DNA of 64,000 nucleotides from Gammaproteobacteria bacterium (GCA_018222405.1 JAAFAI010000009.1:1-64000); one strand, 5' to 3'; positions 47,610 through 56,768 are shown, counted from the first letter of the stretch. The notes: generated by a model not told the origin, from the letters alone. Numbers and translations are program-made.

Positions 47610-47936
47610 ATGTTGTCTTGTGTGGATTGTGGTGCCTGTTGCGCCACGTTTCGGGTGTCTTTTTACTGGGCCGAGTCCGACCCGTTTGCCGGCGGTTCGG
47701 TACCGGCCGAACTGACTACTAAAATTTCGCCAAATCTGGTGTCAATGGCAGGCACTAATCAACCTAACCCAAGGTGTGTTGCCCTGACAGGCGAAATTGG
47801 TAAACAGGTGAGTTGCAGTATTTACGAACAACGCTCGTCAACCTGCCGGGAATTTGAGGCCGGTTCGGCCGATTGTTTAAAAGCCCGGCTAAAGCACGGG
47901 ATCACTGACGATGTTATCCCTATACGCGTTGCCTGA
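47610..47936 (+). CDS. YkgJ-family cysteine-cluster protein
   Basis: Small protein (108 residues from the ATG at 47610) with the Fe/Zn-binding cysteine-cluster pattern of the YkgJ/DUF UPF0153 family: [11 protein letters not shown] at the start, then [18 protein letters not shown] and a final Cys. Function is unknown. The ATG is favoured over a TTG at 47583 because the family starts with the CxxCGxCC motif; GGAG lies 11 bases upstream. It is divergent from the persulfide dioxygenase operon and convergent with cydC. Confidence 0.85.
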   Translation: MLSCVDCGACCATFRVSFYWAESDPFAGGSVPAELTTKISPNLVSMAGTNQPNPRCVALTGEIGKQVSCSIYEQRSSTCREFEAGSADCLKARLKHGITDDVIPIRVA

Positions 47937-47941
47937 TGGGA

Positions 47942-49453
47942 TTAGCTGAGAGGACTTAGTACCAGCGTGTCTTTACATTGCAGCTCGGCCGGATACACGT
48001 GGCTGGCAATGATGATAAGGCGCGCTGCGGCTTCGCGTTGTAACAAGGCAACCAACTGGCTGACCGCAGCCCCATCGAGCCCCTCAAAAGGTTCATCCAG
48101 CAGCCACACCGGTGAGTGGATAAGCATTGCCCGCGCAATGCCTAAGCGCTTGCGCTCACCGCCGGATAATACGCGGCCACCGGGGCCGAGCCACTCGCCG
48201 AGGTCATTCAACCGGGCAAGGCCCACTTTGGCCAGTACATCATTAAGCTGCGTTGCAGAAAACTCCCGACCCAGGGTCAGATTATGCCTGAGCGTAGCGG
48301 CCAGGATCACCGGTTGCTGCTCCAGATATAGCCAGCCTTCAATCAGGCCATCATCCGGCACAACACCATCGCAAAGGCGCTGTCCATGGCAGGCTACCAA
48401 CCCGCTGATAGCCTGCAGTAACTGAGATTTGCCTGCGCCGCTTGGTCCGCCAACCAGGTAAAGACCGCAGGCATCAAATTCCGCCGTCACTTTTTGTTCG
48501 GGTAGGTTAACAGAACCAAAGTCGGTAAGTTTGAGCGTGTTGGAAAGTGGTACGGCATCTGTCAGCTGCAGAGGCTCTACCGGTAGTGTTTTAAGTGCCT
48601 GTTTGCCCTGCACATAACGGTTCAGCGCGGGCTGACCATTGAAGGAACGGCCCAGCCAGTCACCGGCGCTGAGCAACAGCATGGGCACCACCAGCAACAG
48701 CGGGTTGCCGCTGTCACCCTCAAGCTGAGTATGAATTGCCAGATAAATAATGATCAGCATCAACGCCCAGGCAAGCCCCTGAAACACCCACATACTCTGT
48801 AACGTAAGCCGCTGCTGACTCGTTTCAGTCTGCCATACCGTTTGCGCAGAAGGTAACTGCGCTAACTGCTCTTTTACTGTTTTTAAATGCCAGATAGCCA
48901 CACTTCTGAGTACCACATCGGATTGCTCCCTGAATTCGTGCTCCTGTAATATAAGCTCTTCAGATAAAGTAAGTCCTTGCATACATAGCGCCGCCATGAT
49001 CACCAGCCAGATAACGCCCAGCGCGATTGTCCAGCCTGCGAAAGGGATATCAAGCACCAGCAGTGTTACTGCGCTCACCACCAGCATAAGTACCGCAGAC
49101 GCCTGCTGAGATACCCAGCCGACCCACACCGCAGCGATGGCCTCGGTATGACTGGCCAGCGCTTCAACTTCTTCACTACGCTGGCGGATCTGCGCGGCAA
49201 ACAGCCGTTCAAACAATTGCACGCGTAGCAGCGAGGTGAGTTGTAATAAATGCTTGTGACCTACCCACATGTGGGCATAACCACTACCAATGCGTATTAG
49301 CGCCAGGGCTCTGATAACGACCGCTGGCAGCATGTAGTTAAAATTGACCGGGGCCACGGCGCAGGCGGCAATAAACCACGAAGAAACAATTAAAATCGCC
49401 AAGCCGGCACCGCCGTGCAGCACTGCCAGTAACACGGTAATAAAGGCTTTCAC
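47942..49453 (-). CDS. cydC: ABC exporter subunit CydC
   Basis: One half of the heterodimeric CydDC glutathione/cysteine exporter (recently also described as a haem transporter), needed to assemble cytochrome bd. The 503-residue product has six N-terminal helices and an ATPase with Walker A GGPSGAGKS, signature VLSGGERKRLG and Walker B WLLDEPFEGLD. It is slightly shorter than E. coli CydC. It overlaps cydD by 4 bp and is last in the cydABX-DC operon. Confidence 0.93.
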   Translation of the reverse strand: MKAFITVLLAVLHGGAGLAILIVSSWFIAACAVAPVNFNYMLPAVVIRALALIRIGSGYAHMWVGHKHLLQLTSLLRVQLFERLFAAQIRQRSEEVEALASHTEAIAAVWVGWVSQQASAVLMLVVSAVTLLVLDIPFAGWTIALGVIWLVIMAALCMQGLTLSEELILQEHEFREQSDVVLRSVAIWHLKTVKEQLAQLPSAQTVWQTETSQQRLTLQSMWVFQGLAWALMLIIIYLAIHTQLEGDSGNPLLLVVPMLLLSAGDWLGRSFNGQPALNRYVQGKQALKTLPVEPLQLTDAVPLSNTLKLTDFGSVNLPEQKVTAEFDACGLYLVGGPSGAGKSQLLQAISGLVACHGQRLCDGVVPDDGLIEGWLYLEQQPVILAATLRHNLTLGREFSATQLNDVLAKVGLARLNDLGEWLGPGGRVLSGGERKRLGIARAMLIHSPVWLLDEPFEGLDGAAVSQLVALLQREAAARLIIIASHVYPAELQCKDTLVLSPLS

Positions 49454-51078
49454 GATACTACCTCCCTACCCATTTGCTGCACACTGCGGTTTTCTACCTG
49501 CCAGGTTCGGTTAAACCAGTCATCCGGCAGCGTCTTATGGGAAACCCATAAGACGGTTCGCCCCTGCCCCAGGGTATAAATGAGCTGGCTAAGGCTGTGA
49601 TGCTGCGCCTCAGGCAGGTGCGCGGTGGGCTCATCGAGCAGCCACACCGGCGCATCAGACAATAACAAGCGCGCCAGAGCCAGCCGCTGCGCCTGTCCGC
49701 CGGAAATAGCAGGCACTTCAGCCAGCGGCGTGTCGAGCCCGGCCGGCAGCGAATCCAGCCATGCCTTAAGCTCTACTTCACTAAGCACCTGTTCCAGCCT
49801 GGCGGTGGTAAAAGTGCGCTGATAATTAAGATTTCCACGCAGGGTGGCGAGTAACAATACCGGATGCTGAGTGAGCATCGCCACCCGACAAGGCAGACGA
49901 TAATTCCCCGTCCGTTGACCAGCGAGGGCTTCCAGTAACAGGGTTTTACCACTGCCGGACGGACCGGTTACGGCCACCCAGTCACCAGGCAGCAGCGTTA
50001 AGGCCTGGCTGGCAAGCAGGTTATCAGCCAGTTGTAAGCTAAACTGCTGCGGCTGGGTTAGTTCGTTAGCCGGCTCATCGAGTTGCCCGGCATCCAGCGA
50101 CGCAAGCCAGTCACCGGCAGCATCCCGAGCGGCTTCAGCTTCAGCCTTCTGGTGATAAAACTGCCCCAGCGCTTTAAGTTCAGAAAACAGCAATGGCGCG
50201 GTAAGTAACAACCATAAGCCAGAATGCAGCGTAAGCTCGGGGCCTAACGAGAACTCGCCCAATAAACTAAAACCAATAAACACCGCAATTAAGGCAACGG
50301 CAATGGTCGAAAAGAAATCCAGTACGGTATTAGATAAAAACGCCACGCCAACCACTTTCATGGTGCGTTCATTCAGGTCGTCACTGGCTTGTTTTAATAT
50401 CTCTTGTTCAATCTGATGGGAGCGAAAACTGGCCAGTAACCCGAGCGCCGTGAGGCGATCAACAAACAGGCTGCCTAGCCGGGTGAGAGCGACAAAGTGT
50501 TTCCGCTGAAGTGCCGCAGCGCCCTTACCCACCAAAATCATAAACAGCGGAATAAGCGGCAATGTGATCAACAGGCTGCCACCCACCACCGGGTTAACCA
50601 CCAAAATAAACAGCAGCGCGAAAAAGGGCGTAAGCACCGCCACGTATTGTTGCACCTGATAGTCATAGCGCCAGTGAACCAGCGCGCTGATGTGTCTCGT
50701 CCATACCGATTGCCAGAAATAAGCCGAATGGGTGCTGACTAACGATGTTTGCTCTGCCACCAAACGCTCGGCAAAGCGTTTTTCAAGGCCCCTAAGTAAA
50801 TCGGATTTTGCCTGCAAGGTGCGACGATAAGCATCACCCTGCAGCAGCCAGGCCAGTATTAACGCAGCCGCCAGACCCAGCCAGTCACTCATATCCGGCT
50901 GCTGAGCCAGCACTACCCAAGTATGCATCATCGCGGCAAACAGCCAGTAGCCGGCAATTAAACATAACAGCCGGATGGTTTTTATGGCCACCAATAAAAA
51001 CAAGGTGCTGCGCGATGCAACACCCTGCTCGGTGACGGTGGCGTTAAACCACCGTGGAAGGGACTGGCTCTCTTTCAC
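49450..51078 (-). CDS. cydD: ABC exporter subunit CydD
   Basis: Partner of CydC. The 542-residue product begins at a GTG (51078) that shares a base with the cydX stop (TAGTG). Six helices precede an ATPase with Walker A TGPSGSGKT, signature ISGGQAQRLA and Walker B WLLDEPTAHLP. The Asp after the Walker B Glu of the D-loop is replaced (AHLP), as often in one half of asymmetric ABC heterodimers. In E. coli cydDC is a separate operon; here it follows cydABX directly. Confidence 0.93.
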   Translation of the reverse strand: MKESQSLPRWFNATVTEQGVASRSTLFLLVAIKTIRLLCLIAGYWLFAAMMHTWVVLAQQPDMSDWLGLAAALILAWLLQGDAYRRTLQAKSDLLRGLEKRFAERLVAEQTSLVSTHSAYFWQSVWTRHISALVHWRYDYQVQQYVAVLTPFFALLFILVVNPVVGGSLLITLPLIPLFMILVGKGAAALQRKHFVALTRLGSLFVDRLTALGLLASFRSHQIEQEILKQASDDLNERTMKVVGVAFLSNTVLDFFSTIAVALIAVFIGFSLLGEFSLGPELTLHSGLWLLLTAPLLFSELKALGQFYHQKAEAEAARDAAGDWLASLDAGQLDEPANELTQPQQFSLQLADNLLASQALTLLPGDWVAVTGPSGSGKTLLLEALAGQRTGNYRLPCRVAMLTQHPVLLLATLRGNLNYQRTFTTARLEQVLSEVELKAWLDSLPAGLDTPLAEVPAISGGQAQRLALARLLLSDAPVWLLDEPTAHLPEAQHHSLSQLIYTLGQGRTVLWVSHKTLPDDWFNRTWQVENRSVQQMGREVVS

Positions 51079-51197
51079 TACTGATCTTCTGGGTCTTCAG
51101 GGCGATCCAAATTCTCCGTCGATTCTAGCCACATGGCGTTGATAATGCCAAATGAACAAGCCAGTAACACGCCTAATATCCAGGTAAAATACCACAT
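51078..51197 (-). CDS. cydX: cytochrome bd small subunit CydX
   Basis: Single-helix subunit of 39 residues that stabilises cytochrome bd-I. The minus-strand reading MWYFTWILGVLLACSFGIIN matches the CydX/YbgT family, with conserved Trp, Gly and the later MWLE. AAGGAGAAC lies before the ATG at 51197, and the gene sits 12 bp after cydB. An acidic tail (DRPEDPED) ends the protein. It is too short for many gene finders. Confidence 0.93.
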   Translation of the reverse strand: MWYFTWILGVLLACSFGIINAMWLESTENLDRPEDPEDQ

Positions 51198-51209
51198 GTT
51201 CTGTTCTCC

Positions 51210-52346
51210 TTAATAAATCGCGTGAGATGAGTCTAGGTCGCTGTTTTTAATGCGACCGCGCATCACGTAGAAGCCGTAAGCGGTATAGCTTAAAACAATG
51301 GGTACAAACACACAGGCTACACCAAACATTATTTTCAGGGTCATTTCACTGGATGTTGCATCCCACACGGTTAAGCTTGCCACCGGCATAGTGGTGCTTG
51401 GCATCAGGAATGGGAACATCGAGAAACCCGCAGTCAGAATAATACCTGCCATCATCAGCGCGCTGCTCACAAACGCCCAGCCACCGCGGCCGGCTTTGGA
51501 GAAGAAAGCGCAGGCCACGCCCGCCCCAATGCCTAACAGAGGCGCCACCACCATCCAGGGATATTTGCTGTAATTAGCCATCCAGGCCCCGGCTTCAACC
51601 GCCACTTCTTTCTTGAGCGGGTTAGAAGTAGCCAGCGTATCCACGGCTGAAGTAACCACAAAGCCATCCAGTCCAAAGGCAACCCACAGGCCAGCCAGAA
51701 TAAACAGCACCACAGTTGCCAGTGACAGTACAACAGATACTGCCCGTGCCCGCACTTCAATAAAGCTGTCGGTTTTCATTTGCAGCCAGGTAGCGCCGTG
51801 ATTGAGGATCATTGCTACGGAAACCAAACCCGCTACCAGTGCAAATGGCGTAAGCAGGCCAAAAAACGAACCGGTATAGGTGGCTTTTAAATTGCCATCC
51901 AGCTCAAACGGTACGCCCAGCAACAGGTTACCAAAGGCCACGCCAAAGATTAACGCAGGCACGAAGCCAGACGTGAACAGCGCCCAGTCCCAGCTGGTAC
52001 GCCAGCGCTTATCTTCTAACTTACTGCGAAAATCAAAGCCCAACGGACGCATCCACAGAGCAATCAGCACCAGCGCCAGCGCCAGGTAAAAGCCCGAGAA
52101 AGCGGTAGCATAGATCATCGGCCAGGCTGCAAAAATAGCGCCGCCGGCGGTGATAAACCACACCTGATTACCGTCCCAGTGCGGACCCACCGTGTTAATC
52201 ATCACGCGGCGCTCGTCGTCGGTTTTACCAATCAGGGTGAGCAGTGCGCCAACCCCTAAATCAAATCCATCGGTGATGGCAAAGCCAATCAGCAGTACAC
52301 CAACCAGCACCCACCAAATTACTCGTAGTACTTCATAATCAATCAT
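51210..52346 (-). CDS. cydB: cytochrome bd ubiquinol oxidase subunit II
   Basis: Structural partner of CydA. The 378-residue product has nine predicted helices, starts MIDYEVLRVIWWVLVGVLLIGFA and keeps the family block GNQVWFITAGGAIFAAWP. Length matches E. coli CydB (379). It overlaps cydA by 4 bp. Confidence 0.97.
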   Translation of the reverse strand: MIDYEVLRVIWWVLVGVLLIGFAITDGFDLGVGALLTLIGKTDDERRVMINTVGPHWDGNQVWFITAGGAIFAAWPMIYATAFSGFYLALALVLIALWMRPLGFDFRSKLEDKRWRTSWDWALFTSGFVPALIFGVAFGNLLLGVPFELDGNLKATYTGSFFGLLTPFALVAGLVSVAMILNHGATWLQMKTDSFIEVRARAVSVVLSLATVVLFILAGLWVAFGLDGFVVTSAVDTLATSNPLKKEVAVEAGAWMANYSKYPWMVVAPLLGIGAGVACAFFSKAGRGGWAFVSSALMMAGIILTAGFSMFPFLMPSTTMPVASLTVWDATSSEMTLKIMFGVACVFVPIVLSYTAYGFYVMRGRIKNSDLDSSHAIY

Positions 52347-53917
52347 GCGTTTGCTCCTTGAGTACCCAGGCCAATAGCATCATCCAGTTTCTTGTCGTCT
52401 TCCGGTGGAACCGGCCCCATTTTGGCGTATTTCTTCATCAGGTAGAAGCCAATCACAAACATCGTTGCGTAGAACAAGGTGTAAGCCACCAGGGTAGTCA
52501 CAACGTCAGAAACAGACAGGTTAGACACGGCGGTATGTACTGGTAACACTTCGGCGATAGACCAGGGCTGACGGCCATACTCGGCAACAAACCAACCAGC
52601 TTCACAGGCAATCCACGGTAGTGGCAGCGACCATACCGCCGCTTTCAGCAACCAGCGCGGCTGAGTGATGCGGTGTTTAGTGCTGTAATAGAATGCCGCA
52701 ATAAACAGCGCCAGCATCAAAAAGCCTGCTACCACCATCAGGCGGAAAGAGTAAAACAATGGTGCTACCGGTGGGATGCTGTAATCCACCGCTTTTTCCA
52801 ACGCTTCTGGTGTAGGCTGAGTGATATCGTCAGTGAACGGTTCCAGCAACAGCGCATAGCCTAAGTCGTCTTTATTACGCTCAAACATTTCAAGTTCAGC
52901 GGGCGTTGCTGTGCCGTCTTTCACTTTTTCCAGCTGCTTCTGTGCCTGTACGCCTGACAAAATTCGCACCCGGTGAATCTCTTTGAGGTCTTTGATCCCC
53001 ATCACTTCTTCATCCAGTGAACGGGTAGCAATAATGCCCATGGCCCACGGGATCTGAATAGCGAAGTCCATTTTTTCTTCTTCGTCATTCGGAATGCCGA
53101 ACAAGGTAAAAGCTGCCGGCGCCGGGTGAGTTTCGTACTCAGCTTCCACAGCCGCCAGTTTCACTTTTTGCACGTCACCCAGCTCGTAACCGCTTTCGTC
53201 ACCTAAAACAATTACCGACAGGGTAGCCGCCAGACCAAAGCTGGCCGCAATCGCAAAAGAGCGACGGGCAAAGGCAATATGCTTATGCTTGAGCAGATAG
53301 TAACTGGAGATAGCCAGCACAAAAATGGCACCGGTGACATAGCCTGCAGAGACAGTGTGGACAAATTTAACCTGGGCTACCGGGTTAAAAATCACTTCGC
53401 TGAAGCTGGTCATTTCCATGCGCATAGAATCGGTATTGAAGCTTGCTCCCACCGGATACTGCATCCAGCCGTTGGCAATCAAAATCCACAGCGCAGAAAA
53501 GTTTGAGCCAATGGCCACCAGCCAGGTTGCCATTAAGTGCTTCACTTTGGACATTTTGTCCCAGCCGAAGAAGAACAATCCCACGAAGGTAGATTCTAAA
53601 AAGAACGCCATTAACCCTTCAATGGCCAACGGAGCGCCAAAGATGTCGCCCACGTAGTGAGAATAGTAAGACCAGTTCATGCCAAACTGGAACTCCATCG
53701 TTAATCCGGTAGCAACGCCGATGGCAAAGTTAATCCCGAACAACTTGCCCCAGAACTGGGTCATTTGTTTGTAGATTTCTTTACCGGTCATTACATATAC
53801 CGACTCCATAATGGCTAACAAAAACGTTAGCCCGAGGGTCAGCGGGACAAAGATAAAGTGGAACATTGCTGTTAAAGCAAATTGTAACCGCGATAGTTCT
53901 ATCAACGTATCGCTCAT
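52343..53917 (-). CDS. cydA: cytochrome bd ubiquinol oxidase subunit I
   Basis: Catalytic subunit of the high-affinity terminal oxidase, carrying haems b558, b595 and d. The 524-residue product has nine helices, with the haem ligands in MFHFIFVPLTLG (His19-type), VKFVHTVSAGY (His186-type) and FRLMVVAGF (Met393-type). A long Q-loop is present, as in E. coli. Cytochrome bd resists sulfide, nitric oxide and cyanide. A sigma-54-type promoter and TGTCA/TGACA dyads upstream suggest control by the neighbouring FisR-like activator. Confidence 0.97.
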   Translation of the reverse strand: MSDTLIELSRLQFALTAMFHFIFVPLTLGLTFLLAIMESVYVMTGKEIYKQMTQFWGKLFGINFAIGVATGLTMEFQFGMNWSYYSHYVGDIFGAPLAIEGLMAFFLESTFVGLFFFGWDKMSKVKHLMATWLVAIGSNFSALWILIANGWMQYPVGASFNTDSMRMEMTSFSEVIFNPVAQVKFVHTVSAGYVTGAIFVLAISSYYLLKHKHIAFARRSFAIAASFGLAATLSVIVLGDESGYELGDVQKVKLAAVEAEYETHPAPAAFTLFGIPNDEEEKMDFAIQIPWAMGIIATRSLDEEVMGIKDLKEIHRVRILSGVQAQKQLEKVKDGTATPAELEMFERNKDDLGYALLLEPFTDDITQPTPEALEKAVDYSIPPVAPLFYSFRLMVVAGFLMLALFIAAFYYSTKHRITQPRWLLKAAVWSLPLPWIACEAGWFVAEYGRQPWSIAEVLPVHTAVSNLSVSDVVTTLVAYTLFYATMFVIGFYLMKKYAKMGPVPPEDDKKLDDAIGLGTQGANA

Positions 53918-54059
53918 GGGACTCTCCTTTGATGTTTCTAAATACTAAACCGGGGTTGCCTGTAGCCTGGTCAGAGTTACCCATGCTACAGGTCTGAAAT
54001 AATTGCTACCTGAGAGGCCAACAGCCTCAGGCACTTTTTAACGCTTTATAAATTGCACT

Positions 54060-54077
54060 TTGCATAACTTGCGCCAA
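54060..54077 (-). promoter_or_regulatory. sigma-54-type promoter of cydABX-DC
   Basis: Minus-strand TTGGCGCAAGTTATGCAA has GG and GC exactly 10 bases apart: -24 TGGCGC (one mismatch to TGGCAC) and -12 ATGCA (one mismatch to TTGCA). Predicted initiation is near 54050, giving a leader of about 130 nt. Dyads typical of an enhancer site lie 94-144 bp further upstream. An FNR-like half-match TTGAT-N4-TTGAA is seen at 54099-54112 and could add oxygen control. Confidence 0.6.
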
Positions 54078-54170
54078 TCAGAAAAAAAATTTAAAATATT
54101 GATATAATTGAATTAATTTAAACTCATTAGCTCAACAGGTGGAAATCTTCTAAGCAGCGTGGCGCATGGT

Positions 54171-54204
54171 TGACATATTTGTCAGTAGTCTGTCAGAACT
54201 GACA
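54171..54204. promoter_or_regulatory. TGTCA/TGACA dyad cluster upstream of cydA
   Basis: Two dyads spaced by 20 bp, two helical turns: TGACA-N4-TGTCA (54171-54184) and TGTCA-GAAC-TGACA (54191-54204). The second has the same form as TGTCA-AATT-TGACA in front of fisR. A further palindrome, GGCGGTCAAATTTTGATCGCC-like with arms at 54247-54267, lies upstream. I propose enhancer sites for the FisR-like activator. Confidence 0.5.
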
Positions 54205-54300
54205 AGTCTCGTTTTCAGAGAAGTCGCATGAAGATACAGCAATGCTGGCGGTCAAATTTTGATCGCCATCAACTAACTGAAAAGGGAGTCGTTTGAGAGT

Positions 54301-54341
54301 ATCAGGGAGTGCCTGATCAGGGCAGCGGGCATACTGCCCGC
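54301..54341 (-). terminator. tandem hairpins between the sqr-cytochrome and cyd operons
   Basis: ATCAGG-GAGTG-CCTGAT (54301-54317) and GCGGGC-ATACT-GCCCGC (54325-54341) are perfect stems just after the stop of the cytochrome gene at 54369. The T-run is weak, so termination or mRNA protection are both possible. Confidence 0.45.
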
Positions 54342-54368
54342 AAGTTATTTTGGGGATCTGACAGAGCT

Positions 54369-54788
54369 TTACTGTATGGAGAAAGTGCGATGGCAGGCAT
54401 TGCACACGCGCATTAAATCCACCACATGCTGACGAACTTCTTCCTCGCTCGCGTCCGGGTTTTGAATTGCCTGCCAGTGAGGCCGCATGCTTTGCGCCAT
54501 AGCACGAAAAGCCGGCGGTATTTGCTGACCCAAACCTTTAGGGCGATTCGCCTGCTCGCGGGTTTGCAGGTTCGCGACACGCTGACGCAACTCCTCCCGC
54601 TTGCCCTCCAGCAGCAATTGCTGGGTATCGGTTAGCGCTTCAAGCATGTCGCGCATATGGCCCAGCACAAACGCTTTTTGCTTCTCGTTAAGCGTTACCG
54701 CCATACGCTCATCAGCGGCCAGCGCATTTGCCGCTGACCATGTCAGACAGAGTGCCACCAGCAACGCACTAAGAGAGCCCTTTGCCAT
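54369..54788 (-). CDS. periplasmic monohaem c-type cytochrome
   Basis: Exported protein of 139 residues with a signal peptide ending ANALAA and one haem-binding motif CNACH near the C-terminus (about 131-135), followed by RTFSIQ. Helix-rich composition and the C-terminal haem site resemble cytochrome c' or b562-like four-helix bundles. It is third in the sqr operon, one base after the upstream gene. A role in taking up electrons or binding a gas ligand during sulfide oxidation is possible but inferred. Confidence 0.75.
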   Translation of the reverse strand: MAKGSLSALLVALCLTWSAANALAADERMAVTLNEKQKAFVLGHMRDMLEALTDTQQLLLEGKREELRQRVANLQTREQANRPKGLGQQIPPAFRAMAQSMRPHWQAIQNPDASEEEVRQHVVDLMRVCNACHRTFSIQ

Positions 54789-54789
54789 G

Positions 54790-55362
54790 TTATTCTCCAG
54801 CCTGATAGGTCACCGTAAAAGCCCCGCGTAAATCTCCCGCGGCAAAGCCGGTTGCTTCATCTTCCGGGTATTGCTGGTTAATCGCTTCCCTGACTGGTTC
54901 CGCCAGCGATGCGCCATGACAGTTGAGGCATAAGCCGCCAGTCATAATTGGCGCCATAAAACGATATTTACCGGCTGCTTCATCAACATGAACGGTTGTC
55001 AGAGCGCCGGGATCCAGCCCCTCTTCCAGCCCTTTCACCATGGCCATCAGCGATGATTTCTCCCAGCTGTCTGCGCGGTTTTGCGGGTTACGTACTTTCA
55101 ACGCGGTACGCCCAACCTGCCAGCCATCAGTGCTTAACTCTGCCGCAATGGCCGGTGCGATGTCCTTACACACCTGCACACCATTAGGTGACCCACCGGC
55201 TTTTACCGCCTGCTGCAGGTTTTGTTTCAGCGTTTTGCCCAGTTGCATGGCCTTGTGCTTCGCCTGCGCTTTAAACTCTGCTTCGCTAAGCTGCCCGGCC
55301 TGAGCGGCCAGGGGAAGCAATAAGCACCCCATTAACACTGCTCTATTAGTGAGTCTGATCAT
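54790..55362 (-). CDS. DUF3365 (Tll0287-like) c-type haem protein
   Basis: Exported protein of 190 residues with a signal peptide (to about 22) and a DUF3365/Tll0287-like domain: VRNPQNRADSWE in the middle, then GGLCLNCHGA with a CxxCH haem site near residue 144, and DLRGAFTV at the end. Such domains are PAS-like haem sensors or cytochromes. It overlaps the sqr stop by 4 bp (ATGA) and is second in that operon. An electron-carrier or sensor role is open. Confidence 0.8.
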   Translation of the reverse strand: MIRLTNRAVLMGCLLLPLAAQAGQLSEAEFKAQAKHKAMQLGKTLKQNLQQAVKAGGSPNGVQVCKDIAPAIAAELSTDGWQVGRTALKVRNPQNRADSWEKSSLMAMVKGLEEGLDPGALTTVHVDEAAGKYRFMAPIMTGGLCLNCHGASLAEPVREAINQQYPEDEATGFAAGDLRGAFTVTYQAGE

Positions 55363-56642
55363 TTGTCATCCTGCTCCAGTCTTTCGATACCCAGTGCCTT
55401 CAAGACGTATTTCTCGTATACAGGTTCGCTGGTACCGGTTTTCATCTTACGCATGAAATACTTTTCAAAGGCAATCTTGGCCAGATGCACCCATTTACCC
55501 TTCTTAAACCAGGTAACATTACGCGGCGGAATTTGCGGCATGGCCACAAATGCAGCACCGGTGTCACCCATATCAGCCAAACAAATTGCATGCCAGGTGC
55601 CTTTTGTTGAAGGCGGTTTATCGTCCACAATGATGGATTTCATATTATGCGCAATGGCTGTCATCATGGTTTCAATCATGTAACCGGTTTTCGGCGTACC
55701 GGTTGGGACCGGTGTTGCCTCAACCGGCGGGATAGCCACGCATACACCACCCGAGAAGATATTAGGGTACCTAGGAGAACGCTGGAATTCATCGGTGATG
55801 ACAAACCCTTTGGGGTTACACAACCCTTCCACATTGGCCACCGCCGGAACGCCACCAAAAGGCGGGATCAGCATCGAATGATTGAACGGCTCCTCATAGG
55901 TAAATTCCACCTCACCTTTTCGATTGAGCTCAGACACATACATCATGCCCTCTTCAACCTTATCCACCTGCGCGTTGCAGATCCATTTGATGTTGCGGTT
56001 GCGCAGTTCTGATTCGAGCATTGATTTTGAGTCACCCACGCCGCCCAGCCCCAAGTGGCCGATGTAAGGTTCACTGGTCACAAAGGTCATGGGGACTTTG
56101 TGACGAATTTTGGCGTCGCGCAGCGCCTTATCCAGAATAAAGGCATATTCGTAGGCCGGGCCAAAACAACTGGCGCCCTGAAATGAGCCCACTACTACCG
56201 GGCCGGGATTCGCCACCAGCTTCTCAAAGTCGGCATAGCAATGTTCGGCATGATCCAATGTACAAACAGACTGAGTGAACCCTCCGGGGCCAGCCCCTTC
56301 AATTTGGTCAAAGGCCAGACGCGGGCCGGTAGCAATAATCAGATAGTCATAGTCGATGATTTCACCTTCGCTGGAGACCAGTTGATTGGCCTCAGCATCA
56401 ATTTTGTCGACCCGGGCACATTTAAACGCGATCTTCTTTTTGGCCAGGTATTTTTCAATAGGCATCGTGACTGCACCGGCTTCGCGCCACCCTACTGCGA
56501 CCCAGGGGTTGGAAGGTACAAACCTGAACTCTTCCCGCTCATTCACCACCATGACTTCATGGCCAGCCCCCAGCGCTTCTTTGACTTCATAAGCGGCTGG
56601 CATGCCGCCGGTTCCTGCACCTAACACCACTATTTTTGCCAT
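55359..56642 (-). CDS. sqr: sulfide:quinone oxidoreductase
   Basis: Membrane-associated flavoprotein that oxidises sulfide to sulfane sulfur and reduces quinone. From the ATG at 56642 it is 427 residues with the FAD-binding VLGAGTGGMPAA at the start. The three redox cysteines fall at 127 (SVCTL), 159 (GASCFGP) and 354 (AICLADMGD), close to 128/160/356 of the Acidithiobacillus enzyme, so it should be active. It leads an operon with two c-type haem proteins and is divergent from fisR. Electrons would enter the quinone pool used by cytochrome bd next door. Confidence 0.93.
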   Translation of the reverse strand: MAKIVVLGAGTGGMPAAYEVKEALGAGHEVMVVNEREEFRFVPSNPWVAVGWREAGAVTMPIEKYLAKKKIAFKCARVDKIDAEANQLVSSEGEIIDYDYLIIATGPRLAFDQIEGAGPGGFTQSVCTLDHAEHCYADFEKLVANPGPVVVGSFQGASCFGPAYEYAFILDKALRDAKIRHKVPMTFVTSEPYIGHLGLGGVGDSKSMLESELRNRNIKWICNAQVDKVEEGMMYVSELNRKGEVEFTYEEPFNHSMLIPPFGGVPAVANVEGLCNPKGFVITDEFQRSPRYPNIFSGGVCVAIPPVEATPVPTGTPKTGYMIETMMTAIAHNMKSIIVDDKPPSTKGTWHAICLADMGDTGAAFVAMPQIPPRNVTWFKKGKWVHLAKIAFEKYFMRKMKTGTSEPVYEKYVLKALGIERLEQDDK

Positions 56643-56752
56643 AATCATTCTCTTTTATCGTTATTGGCTCTGCTAGTCCTGCCACACTGGTGGCTAACAA
56701 ATCCGTTGAACAAGTCTTTCTGTTAACAAGGCTCCCTATTAACAAGTTGTTT

Positions 56753-56768
56753 ACCAATATTCGTGCCA
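56753..56768 (-). promoter_or_regulatory. sigma-54-like promoter of the sqr operon
   Basis: Minus-strand TGGCACGAATATTGGT has a perfect -24 (TGGCACG) with correct spacing, but the -12 reads TTGG instead of TTGC. Initiation would be near 56741. The dyad at 56856-56869 lies about 95 bp upstream. The -12 mismatch lowers confidence. Confidence 0.5.

Noticed and set aside
47967-48425. 152-codon Ser/Arg-rich frame on the plus strand
   Set aside because: Antisense to cydC, whose ABC motifs are intact.
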